Assembly: GCF_040581485.1 (NCBI RefSeq)
Contig: NC_090130.1
Location: 11,611,426 to 11,675,425 of the forward strand
DNA from: Linepithema humile
Lineage: Eukaryota > Arthropoda > Insecta > Hymenoptera > Formicidae
Length of the DNA stretch: 64,000 nt
Reading direction: 5' to 3'
The notes under the pieces are model-generated. The model did no database searches. It had not been told where the DNA came from and saw only the letters and a list, made by a program, of their open reading frames with translations. A program made the position numbers and the translations under genes. Shown piece after piece: positions 46,140-54,409 of the stretch. The stretch's first letter is position 1; each line of letters opens with the position of its first letter.

Positions 46140-49100
46140 CCAATTGCAACTATTGCTAGTTAACAACATTATATCGTTTAGATATTAGTCTTAGTCAATC
46201 GGCCTTCGTGTCCTCTTCCTCCGCTCCACAGTCAAGCTCCAGCCATCATCCGGCTACCGTCGTGGTCCTGTTGAATTGATGATAGGCTGTTAGTCCTCCA
46301 ATTAGGACTCGAGACGATATGACCTTAACTGCACCAGCCCGTATTACTCCCAACTCCAGTAGTGCATCCGCCGAGGCCTTGCTCCATACACCTCTCCATG
46401 ATAGAGTTGCTGACATATACTTTATGCTGGTCACCGCATATTTTTCCTTCAGTTTAGCATCTATGTCCTTGTACACCTCACTCTTCCTATGATGAGCTTG
46501 ATCCAGATCGATTTGGTCGTTCACAATCTGCGCATCAATGACCAGAGCTACCTGGCCTAACTTCGCCACTATGTCCGGCTTTCTGCGTCCGTCCGCAGTT
46601 ACTATAATCGGCTCTACTTCTACCATGTATTCTTGCTTCCGCAGACCCTGAGCTATGTACGACACGACTGCATTATGTCTTTTAATTCTGGGACCATGTG
46701 TCCTATGACATTTTTGTATCACATGATCCAGGGTTTCGGGCCATCTACATCCTGCACGGCACATCCTGTCAACAGGCCGCCCTCGCGTTGTCCTGGATTT
46801 AGTAGGCAGGGCATTTATTCTGAGTTTGCAGGACTGTAGAAAGTCTCGCCCTGATAGGAACCTTGTACCCTCCATTATCCAGCTATGTTGCTTGGGCACT
46901 TTATTTGACTCCTTTAAACCCCCACCATCTACACGGGCATATAGTAACTCCGCCCATTTAGCTGTCACCTCTTTGGCTGAGATCATTCCTGGAAGAAGTC
47001 TTTTATTGCACGTGTCCATCTCCTTGTTCAGAAACGCACCAGGGGTACCATCTCTGTTTTGTTGCGCAAGTGGCAGGCTCTTTAGCCGATTAAGTCTCCT
47101 TAATGGCCCATTCCATCTAACTGCCTCGATTCCTAGACCACCGTCCTTTACACAGGCATGTATATAGGCGTTAGGTGTATCTGGAGGTAAGTTCAGCCAT
47201 TTCCTTACAGTGTGACGTACTATTTTGTCACATTTTTTGAGAATGCTGATTGTTGTGCAACCCAACTCCAGCAGGTGGTAAATCCCTGGAAGCACCATAG
47301 TTCTCAGTGCGAATAATCGCTGCTGCGGCTTAAGTGCAGCCTTCGCAAGTCTGGCAACTGCATCTAAAAGCTTGGCTGTCACTTTTACTTGCGCCTTTCC
47401 TTCTGGTGTAAAAGGAATACCCAAGTATCTCCAGTCATCCGTACGCTTTAATGCGGGGAGTACTCGATTCTGGCACAGAAAGACTGTATCTTTGTCAATA
47501 ACCGTCTTTTTCTCATGTGGCACATTTCTGATAGACACCGTCAAGCATTTTGAGGCGTTAACTTTAAGCCCACACAGGGACAGGAAGCCTACTGCCCGAT
47601 CTAGCAGGCCTTGGAGCCCCATGGGTGTCGAGGCAAACAAGAGCATATCATCAGCAAACGCCGCAGCATTCACCGTTAGGTCTCCGATTTTTGCCCCAAT
47701 GTCCTCCGGCAGTTGTTTGAGCAGTCTATCAATAATCATGTTAAAAATGATCGGAGACATTGGATCACCTTGCTTTACTCCACATGTTGGATTAATCCAA
47801 TCGGACTTCCACCCTTCGCAGCTAAGTCTTGTACAGCTTCTCCCGTATGTATCCATTATATACTCCACCATGGGCTGCGGTAGTCCCGTCAGACAGAGTG
47901 TTTCCTGAATGGTCTTGTGTGCCACAGAATCGAAAGCTTTTGCAAGGTCAAGAGAAGCCATAAAGAGGGGTTTGTGCTTTGCGTGATGATGTCGCAAAAT
48001 TAAGTCCAGCAGGAAAACATTATCAGAACATCCATCCGTCTTTCTAAACGCTCTTTGTCTTTGATCAAGCGTAATAGATCGGGCCATTCGTCGCGCCAGA
48101 ATTTTATGTAGTGTTCTAATTATTACTGAGGAGATTGTTAGCGGTCTAAAATCCCCTGGTTCAATCGCCCCAGACTTTTTGGGAATAAGGATCGTGATAG
48201 ATTCCAGCAGTTGTTTAGGCGCCTGTCCGCACCACAGAATGACATTCAGAACCCGACATAAGACTTCATTCGGCATCTTTCTAAGTAATCTTGCCGACAC
48301 ACCATCCGGACCAGCAGCTGTTGTGCTTGGGGGCTTTGCAGCCCTAACTTCGTCACAAGTAATCGGCGACCACAGTTCATTGATAACTGGCTTTTGCACC
48401 GCGGCGCCTGGCGCTGTATCATCTTTTGCGGTCATAACCGCCCTCCAATAGGGAGCCATAACCTCTTTTGGGGGGACCTTTACCCCAGTGATGTCATCTA
48501 AGATAATCCTGATACATTTGCTTCTATTTTTCCGCCATAAGTCTTGCGTGCGGGCATATTCCGCTTTTCGAGCCTGTTTCTTAGTGGCGCTATTTGCCTT
48601 AGCCGCTTGGCCTTTTGCTTTAGTATGCTGCTTGTCCGGAAAGACCTCTCTTAGATACAGCGCGAGCTCATCCAAAACCTGGGCCTGGGTTCTTCTGTTT
48701 AAGGAGCCACATAGTCTCAGCAAGCGTGGCAATTCGTGACTGACAACCTGCGGTACAGGAAGCGATTGGACATAGCCAGCTATGACCGCTCTATAGTCCA
48801 CCATCTCTATAGCCTCTACTTCAGGCTCAGAGCCCTCATCCATCTCAGCGGGCTGATCCTCAGTGAGGAACTCTTGGACGAGTTGTTTATAGGCAGGCTG
48901 TTTTCTTTTGCCTTTGATAGACTCCAGTGTTCTGTCTGGAAAGATCTCTATGAGTGCCTGATTCAAGAACCTAACATTGCAACGCGTGAGCGAAGCCTCC
49001 TTTCTAGCCAGCAATCTAGTTTCTTCGTCATTCCATCGAGCCTTGACGTGAACAATGTTTTGACGCTGGTCATACCAGTCAGGGTGTGCCCTCCTGTGAT

Positions 49101-49455
49101 GGAGACCCCTACCTGTTGCTGTCTCAAACGAGCGACCACAGCCAAGAAACTCACAGCAGAAACCATCCTGCAGATCGGCAGAGTCAGGCACTTTAGCCGA
49201 CCGACCTCGAGTAGCTGGACCCCTAGAGCCAGAGGGCCCGGGGTTAAGATTCAATTGCATCCGAGGCTTATCTCTTTTATTCGGGCCAGCATACGAGATC
49301 AGAGGGGTTGGCAGCCCCAAAGACCTTTGTTCATCGTACAACCATTTAGCCGCCACACCATGAGGTGCGCGTTACCAGCGGGACCACGAGGAGGTAGGTT
49401 GACGACTGGTCAGGGAGAGGCTGTGTATGGCGCATCACCTGACCTGTAACTAGAC
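46109..49455 (-). mobile_element. R2 retrotransposon, complete
   Basis: 3,347 bp, poly-A tail seen as a 31-nt T run (46109-46139), flanked on both sides by 28S rRNA sequence exactly at the R2 junction (upstream ...TTAAGG, downstream TAGCC...). One uninterrupted ORF. The 28S flank is only 60 nt in total, so this is not an rDNA unit. Confidence 0.92.
46246..49356 (-). CDS. R2 protein (zinc finger, RT, restriction-like endonuclease)
   Basis: 1,036 codons with no stop. N-terminal C2H2 finger (CEFLGCGRSFET...HHRRAH), then a Myb-like motif (ARWNDEETRLLARKEA...RTLESIKGKRK). The reverse transcriptase has FRPLTISS, the LDLAKAFDSV aspartate motif, GVKQGDPMSP and catalytic FADDML. The C-terminus has the CCHC-type knuckle (CRAGCRWPETLDHVIQKC) and the PD-D endonuclease (RKPDIV...LVIDAQIV). 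This is the full R2 architecture: it nicks 28S DNA and primes reverse transcription there. R2 ORFs often lack a strong start, so 49356 is only the first ATG. Intact as read. Confidence 0.92.
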   Translation of the reverse strand: MAAKWLYDEQRSLGLPTPLISYAGPNKRDKPRMQLNLNPGPSGSRGPATRGRSAKVPDSADLQDGFCCEFLGCGRSFETATGRGLHHRRAHPDWYDQRQNIVHVKARWNDEETRLLARKEASLTRCNVRFLNQALIEIFPDRTLESIKGKRKQPAYKQLVQEFLTEDQPAEMDEGSEPEVEAIEMVDYRAVIAGYVQSLPVPQVVSHELPRLLRLCGSLNRRTQAQVLDELALYLREVFPDKQHTKAKGQAAKANSATKKQARKAEYARTQDLWRKNRSKCIRIILDDITGVKVPPKEVMAPYWRAVMTAKDDTAPGAAVQKPVINELWSPITCDEVRAAKPPSTTAAGPDGVSARLLRKMPNEVLCRVLNVILWCGQAPKQLLESITILIPKKSGAIEPGDFRPLTISSVIIRTLHKILARRMARSITLDQRQRAFRKTDGCSDNVFLLDLILRHHHAKHKPLFMASLDLAKAFDSVAHKTIQETLCLTGLPQPMVEYIMDTYGRSCTRLSCEGWKSDWINPTCGVKQGDPMSPIIFNMIIDRLLKQLPEDIGAKIGDLTVNAAAFADDMLLFASTPMGLQGLLDRAVGFLSLCGLKVNASKCLTVSIRNVPHEKKTVIDKDTVFLCQNRVLPALKRTDDWRYLGIPFTPEGKAQVKVTAKLLDAVARLAKAALKPQQRLFALRTMVLPGIYHLLELGCTTISILKKCDKIVRHTVRKWLNLPPDTPNAYIHACVKDGGLGIEAVRWNGPLRRLNRLKSLPLAQQNRDGTPGAFLNKEMDTCNKRLLPGMISAKEVTAKWAELLYARVDGGGLKESNKVPKQHSWIMEGTRFLSGRDFLQSCKLRINALPTKSRTTRGRPVDRMCRAGCRWPETLDHVIQKCHRTHGPRIKRHNAVVSYIAQGLRKQEYMVEVEPIIVTADGRRKPDIVAKLGQVALVIDAQIVNDQIDLDQAHHRKSEVYKDIDAKLKEKYAVTSIKYMSATLSWRGVWSKASADALLELGVIRAGAVKVISSRVLIGGLTAYHQFNRTTTVAG

Positions 49456-49483
49456 CCTTAAGAGAGTCATAGTTACTCCCGCC
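49368..49483 (-). ncRNA. HDV-like ribozyme spanning 28S flank and R2 5' end
   Basis: On the minus strand the first seven bases of the insert, GGCGGGA (49483-49477, 28S sequence), pair with TCCCGCT (49383-49377) to form P1. Directly before is CTAC-CTCCTC-GTGG (49397-49384), a P3 hairpin with a CUCCUC loop, and after it GGTAACGC. R2 elements are known to release themselves from 28S co-transcripts with such ribozymes. The insert begins precisely at the base where this fold would cut. Confidence 0.75.
49456..49483 (-). other. 28S rRNA fragment upstream of the R2 site
   Basis: 28 nt beginning GGCGGGAGTAAC and ending CTCTTAAGG, the 28S sequence immediately before the R2 site, at the extreme 5' end of the composite insert. 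Confidence 0.9.
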
Positions 49484-49497
49484 CCAGCCAACGAACA
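49484..49497. repeat. 14-bp target duplication, right
   Basis: Exact second copy of the 40020-40033 sequence; Gypsy integrase coding resumes here in frame. Confidence 0.9.
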
Positions 49498-50725
49498 GTG
49501 GAAACAGTGCGTTCCATCCCATCAACGACTGGCTTTACTGCAGCGTTCGCACAACGATCCCGCGGCCGGACACTTGGGAACCGCCAAAACCATCACTCGA
49601 GTGGCACGGCGATACTATTGGCCAGGAATGTTCCGGGAAATCGCCGCTTACGTACGGAACTGCACAACCTGTCTCGCGCATAAAGTGAGCCAACAACGAC
49701 CCGCAGGGAACCTACACTCCACTCCGGTCACCGCATCGTGGCAACAGGTATCCATCGACCTAATAGGGCCATTACCGCGATCGCATCAAGGGCATACATG
49801 GCTACTGACCACACAAGATAGGTTTAGCAAGTGGGTGGAAATGGCGCCCTTACGCCGAGCCACGGCCCCAGCAGTCGTACGCGAAATAACCCAGAAGCTG
49901 ATTTACCGACATGGGACACCCCAGGAGATTACATCAGACAACGGCACCTAGTTCACATCGCGGGAATTCCGGGACCTATTAGAAGCATTCGGCATTCGAC
50001 ACCGCAAGACACCAGCCTACGCACCCCACTGTAACCCAGTGGAAAGAGCGAACCGAACCATCAAAACGATGATCGCTCAATATGTAGGGCACGATCATCG
50101 CGACTGGGACAAGCGTATACACGCCCTACAGTTCGCCTACAATACCGCACGCCATGAAGTCACGGGCTATACCCCGGCATTCCTCAATTATGGTCGAGAA
50201 TTAGCCGCACCCCACTCCGAGGACCGAGATTCAACTCCAACGGAGGGCAGGAGTCCCGAGGAAAACCACCGTCAGCTACAAAAGGCCTTTGAGGTCGTCC
50301 GCATTCAACTAGCCCGAGCGTTTCACCGGCAGGAAAAATATTATAACCTGCGGCGACGAAGTTGGCGTCCGAAAATCGGAGACCAAGTATGGAAACGCGA
50401 CCGACCGCTTTCCGATAAAGCCGACGCATTTAACGCAAAAATCGCGCCGAAATTTATCGGCCCTTTGACCGTGCGGAAAATAATATCACCGGTCATTGTA
50501 GATTTGCGGGATCCAGCGAATAATAAATGATATCGGCATGTGCATATACAAGATTTAAAATCGTCAACGGCTGAGAACAATAACACGACCGAAATCGCGA
50601 TAAAACCGCCTCGGAATGCCGAATAGACGTCGCCCCCACCACCGAACCACCGTAGCGATCACCGATACGCGGCGCGCCCACGTATATAGAACCGCCCGTG
50701 AGCCCAACACACAGTAACGATCGCG

Positions 50726-51370
50726 ATGTCTTCCCAAGCGGAAATAGTACGAGATCTCTTCGGAGAGATCTCCAGCTCGGACGAAGACGTGCCCGCGTGT
50801 GCGACCGTCGCGCTTGTGCCAAGTGTCCCGGCCGTCGGCACCCGGATTCAACGATCGGACACCGAGCAACGACGGAAAATGGCGTGGTTGACATCACCGC
50901 CGCCGATCCAACCACGCCGTCGAAGCAATGTCAAGCTGCGGGCCTTACAATCAGCCGCGGGCCCTCGATCATCGACGACGGCGACGATGACGATTCTGCG
51001 AGAGGCCGCTACAACCCCGCCTTCAGCGCGAACCGGCCGATCGACCACCCCGCGAGGAGCCACCCCGGCCCCGACTCGGACACCGCGCCGGCGCTCGACC
51101 GCCCGGACGCCCGCAACCAACGCTTCCGATCCTCCGGCAGCGGCAACGGCCGACCAACACCACCCGGGAGAGAATCCGCCACCGGTAGATGTCAAACTGC
51201 CCGACGGCACGCGGACTCAAGTGCCGTATTGGGCCGCACACCGCAGCCGTAAGTACCATTTAACCACCCCCGCCGGAAGATGGCTGGTGCGATTCAACGG
51301 CTGCGGGCAACTACGGTCGGCGCATATAATCACGACGACCGCCACGACTCCTCCCAAAAAAGGGAAGTAG
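50726..51370 (+). CDS. third ORF of the Gypsy element, unknown function
   Basis: 214 codons between integrase and the 3' LTR, with the stop TAG touching the first LTR base. It stands where env would be, but there is no signal peptide or membrane segment. The N-terminus is acidic (DLFGEISSSDED), the middle is Ala/Pro/Thr/Arg-rich and probably disordered, and the C-terminus is compact and more protein-like (VPYWAAHRSRKYHLTTPAGRWLVRF then NGCGQLRSAH). I do not recognise a family. It is the only uninterrupted gene of the element. A shifted overlapping frame (50698-51252) is a shadow. Confidence 0.6.
   Translation: MSSQAEIVRDLFGEISSSDEDVPACATVALVPSVPAVGTRIQRSDTEQRRKMAWLTSPPPIQPRRRSNVKLRALQSAAGPRSSTTATMTILREAATTPPSARTGRSTTPRGATPAPTRTPRRRSTARTPATNASDPPAAATADQHHPGENPPPVDVKLPDGTRTQVPYWAAHRSRKYHLTTPAGRWLVRFNGCGQLRSAHIITTTATTPPKKGK
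51356..51370 (+). promoter_or_regulatory. Gypsy polypurine tract
   Basis: AAAAAAGGGAAGTAG directly precedes the 3' LTR and contains the stop codon of the third ORF. Confidence 0.75.
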
Positions 51371-52639
51371 TGTAACACGCACAAAGTACACACTTCGTGC
51401 GTGTTACTAGGCACATTACGCACCGGGCCGCGCACTATGCCGCACCCGAGCCGCCGCACCGCACAACGCAGATCGAGCCGCCGATCCGGCTACCGAGTGG
51501 GGCACGGTAGTATAAAAGGTCGTCACTCCGGGCAATCGACACCATTCCCGGTCTGCTGTGAGCACGCAGCAGACGTTCCTCGCTGGACTCAGGGCGCACT
51601 CTGACCCGGCATTTCCTAGCTTGCTGTGAGCTCGCAGCAAGCACTCCGAATTGGAATCAGGGCGCACTCTGATTCATCACTTCCGAACACCGTCTGCTGT
51701 GTGCACGCAGCGGACACTCCGAGCCGGACTCAGGGCGCTCTCTGACCCGGCCCTACCACCTGGTCCCGATCTTCGCCCCGCACCGTTCCGACCCTCCCTT
51801 TACGCGTCGTCCGCGACAGCGAACTTTGAGTCTCGGGCATCCGCGCCCAAATCATTATTCTTCTTATCAGCGCCGCTTAACTCGTTTCTGTTGTAATCAC
51901 CAGCACCGCTTATTCTTTAGTTATTACCAGCGCTGCTCATTTGTTAGCTCGTAGCAGCACCGCTTCTCTTTTCTTTTGTAACTACTAGCGCCGCTTAACT
52001 CGTTTCTGTTGTAATCACCAGCACCGCTTATTCTTTAGTTATTACCAGCGCTGCTCATTTGTTAGCTCGTAGCAGCACCGCTTCTCTTTTCTTTTGTAAC
52101 TACTAGCGCCGCTTAACGCGTTTTTGTTGTAATCACCAGCACCGCTTATTCTCTAGTTATTACCAGCGCTGCTCATTTGTTAGCTCGTAGCAACACCGCT
52201 TCTCTTTTCTTTTGTAACTACTAGCGCCGCTTAACTCGTTTCTGTTGCAATCACCAGCACCGCTTATTCTTTAATTATTACCAGCGCTGCTCATTTGTTA
52301 GCTCGTAGCGACACCGCTTCTCTTTTCTTTTGTAACTACTAGCGCCGCTTAACTCGTATCTGTTGTAATCACCAGCACCGCTTATTCTTTAATTATTACC
52401 AGCACCGTTGCTCTTTTCGCTGCAACCACCAGCGCCGCTTATTCCACGCTCTTACGTTGCGCAGCTATGGCTTACTTCCTCCTTGTAAATATGTAAATAA
52501 TTGAGAACAGAATATATTTAGTTACTTCGACAATCACTGACTGGTTATTTGGAGTCTCACCCAACCGTATCTCCGAATCCTGGCACCGGCGAGCTTATCC
52601 GCGCTAGTCACTTGAGTCAGATAAACTCGCACCGTTACA
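51371..52639 (+). repeat. Gypsy 3' LTR
   Basis: Same as the 5' LTR apart from a few substitutions and 236 extra bases, exactly two more 118-bp units (five instead of three). TATAAAAGG at 51511-51519. Confidence 0.93.
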
Positions 52640-53364
52640 AACAAATATCGAATCTATCGGAAAATAAATAAACTGCAGAAGCGCGTAATTTAACAAACGT
52701 GTTCGGTCGGAATGCGCCTTTTTCCGGAAGTAAACGTATAATTCTTAAATCTACTTTAATCTAGTCTAGTTCGGTCGTTAGAAAAATAAGGTAAGAAACA
52801 AAGATAATGTAAACGTATGAATCTAATTAATCCTAATTCGGTCGGTTGATACGGTACAGAATAAGAGTAATGAAAAATAAATGATACCGCGTTGTTAACG
52901 ATCGAACCTCGCGCAGCGTGCGTCATTTAGTCTCTATAATTTCTCTCACTTTTGTATTAATTAGTTATCTTACACATTGTAATAAATTCATGTTAACGGG
53001 CAGAAAATGATTATGTTTAGCTTTCGAGCATTCGCTTAGATAAAGCAGCGGAAAAACATGCCTCGGTAAACAATCTCGAGTGAGCCGCTGGTATTGTTTT
53101 TATTTTTCTTCCTAACAGCAAAGGCCACGAGAAGAACGTTGAAAAGCCGAAAATTTCAAAACCATCAGAGATAGCGTTCCCCTCTCTGGCGCTTGAATTT
53201 AGGTCTGCACGAATCATCATAGACCATCCGGCCCTCTCTTCGCTGTGAAAAAGGCGTTTGCATGCAGATCCACCGGACAATCTCACTTGGTCACTTTTAC
53301 GAATTCAGAAGCTTTCTTCAATTCCGAGCGAGAAGACGCTTCAAGTCGCCGAGTGCCATTAGCT

Positions 53365-53450
53365 ATTAGGTACCGCGGAAAGTTCGTGTCGTTTTTTCCG
53401 ATGAACGACATCTCTTAGAAAAACGACACGAACTTTCCGCGGTACCTAAT
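53365..53450. repeat. perfect 32-bp inverted repeat in LTR family D
   Basis: Arms 53365-53396 (starting ATTAGGTACCGCGG) and 53419-53450 (ending CCGCGGTACCTAAT) pair at all positions around a 22-nt loop. Confidence 0.9.
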
Positions 53451-53998
53451 ATTTTCTCATTTTTCTTTTCGAGCATACGAGATCCTAGTTTCGGGCCTCG
53501 ATATCATCTGTCTATCAATTCTTTCGTCTTATTGCGAGATTTAGACTCTTGTCGCGTGAACTTATTCGACGAGCTGAACCGCAAGCGAACCTTTTTGTTA
53601 ATTCGTTGAATTAATTTGTTGAAAATAAAGTGCATTATTTTGCGAATATCAACGCTCTACAAACATTTATCGCGTCCCTTTGATTTGGTCCGTTTCCGCC
53701 GCGTCCTCGGGCCCTCACTTCTCGCTCACTTATTTCTATCTGGCTTTCTCTCTCGCTCAGTTGCCGCTTCGTGCGACAGCCAGCGTTCTTTCTCCTTCTC
53801 GCTCCTTTCGTCGCTCACTCCGTACCTTCCTCTTCGCCAAACTGACCCTTCGTTCTCTCTGAGCGCACCCGGTAATTCTTTGTTCCGATCGGAATCTCAC
53901 CTCGATCGTAAACACGCGTGTTTCCGAGCTTGATGAGTCGTAGACGGTTGCCGGTGCGCTGCGTCTGGAGAGAGAATCGTCTCTCTTACAAGGAATCT

Positions 53999-54127
53999 GG
54001 AAGTCGAACGCCGGGAACACCCGACCGGAGCAAAGAACGTCCTGCTCCTAGATCGACGGAATGTCGGAAGTCGAACGCCGGCAACATCTGACTGGAGCAG
54101 AGAACGCCCTGCTCCTAGATCGACGGG
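53999..54127. repeat. 67-bp tandem duplication in LTR family D
   Basis: Two copies of a GGAAGTCGAACGCCGG... unit, each ending TCCTAGATCGACGG, with several differences. Confidence 0.8.
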
Positions 54128-54378
54128 AGCAAGTACGACTGGAGCTTCAAAGTGTGCCCTGAGGCTTGTCCGAGTCGTACTCGGGGGAATGGTGCTGGTC
54201 TGCTCCGCGAGCCGGCTTTTATACCGGTCACGCTACCCCCACTCGGGGTGCTACCCTGCCCGGGAGCTACCCCTTCTCGAGCTACTACCCTCGAATTGGG
54301 GGATCGGAATGCGGCCCGCAATGGGGGGTGTTCACGCGGAGCCCGATCGGCGCTTCGTAACAGCGCGTACTGTTACAT

Positions 54379-54383
<5 letters not shown>

Positions 54384-54409
<26 letters not shown>
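54384..54409. repeat. (TA)n microsatellite
   Basis: TA run just outside the solo LTR. Confidence 0.9.

Larger units (their letters stand above)
40034..49483 (-). mobile_element. composite R2 / 28S / R1-like retrotransposon insert
   Basis: Everything between the 14-bp duplications. On the minus strand 5' to 3': 28 nt of 28S rRNA (49483-49456), R2 (49455-46109), 32 nt of 28S rRNA (46108-46077), an unassigned 888-bp segment (46076-45189), and an R1-like element (45188-40034) ending in a poly-A tail (T run at 40034-40055). One poly-A end and one duplication suggest a single insertion event of a read-through RNA, or an R1-like insertion whose leader later received R2. Confidence 0.75.
37978..50625 (+). 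pseudogene. pol: Gypsy pol (protease, RT, RNase H, integrase), split by insertion
   Basis: Left part 37978-40033: aspartic protease (LIDTGSEISL), reverse transcriptase with VVVRKKDGGYRFCIDYR, PFGLHSAPATF and YLDDIII, then RNase H (LQTDASMIGLGAV, SATELECLAVVW, TDHQ). Right part 49484-50625: integrase with the HHCC finger (HNDPAAGH...CTTC), the DDE triad in SIDLIG, SDNGT and NPVERANRT, and a C-terminal segment. Lesions: TAG at 39418 and 39730, a frameshift near 39960-39990 (the frame ending TAG 40003 is not the one that continues into integrase), TAG at 49949 and TGA at 50528. The two sides join in frame if the insert and one TSD copy are ignored. Confidence 0.88.
36070..52639 (+). mobile_element. 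Gypsy-type LTR retrotransposon with a 9.4-kb insertion
   Basis: Two near-identical LTRs (36070-37102, 51371-52639), TSD AACA on both sides (36066-36069, 52640-52643), primer site, gag, protease-RT-RNase H-integrase in Gypsy order, an extra ORF and a polypurine tract. The pol region is split at 40020-40033/49484-49497 by the composite insert. Nearly identical LTRs indicate a recent insertion, yet gag and pol carry several nonsense codons and at least one frameshift, so this copy is dead. Confidence 0.93.
35742..54377 (-). mobile_element. solo LTR (family D), interrupted by a Gypsy element
   Basis: The outer ends are TGTAACGATG at 35742 and CTGTTACA at 54377, with the 4-bp duplication TCTT on both sides (35738-35741, 54378-54381). 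Removing the Gypsy insertion (36070-52639 plus one AACA) leaves about 2.06 kb bounded by TG...CA. A TATAAAAGCCGG word on the minus strand near 54218 and a terminal hairpin (GTAACAGTACGCGCTGTTAC on the minus strand) set the orientation. No retroelement genes of its own are left. Confidence 0.8.

Noticed and set aside
47372..49449. Plus-strand frames opposite the R2 gene (for example 48736-49449)
   Set aside because: Antisense shadows of the R2 ORF with no domain of their own.
46077..49483. Possible functional 28S rRNA gene
   Set aside because: Only 32 and 28 nt of 28S are present around R2; the flanking DNA is not rRNA.
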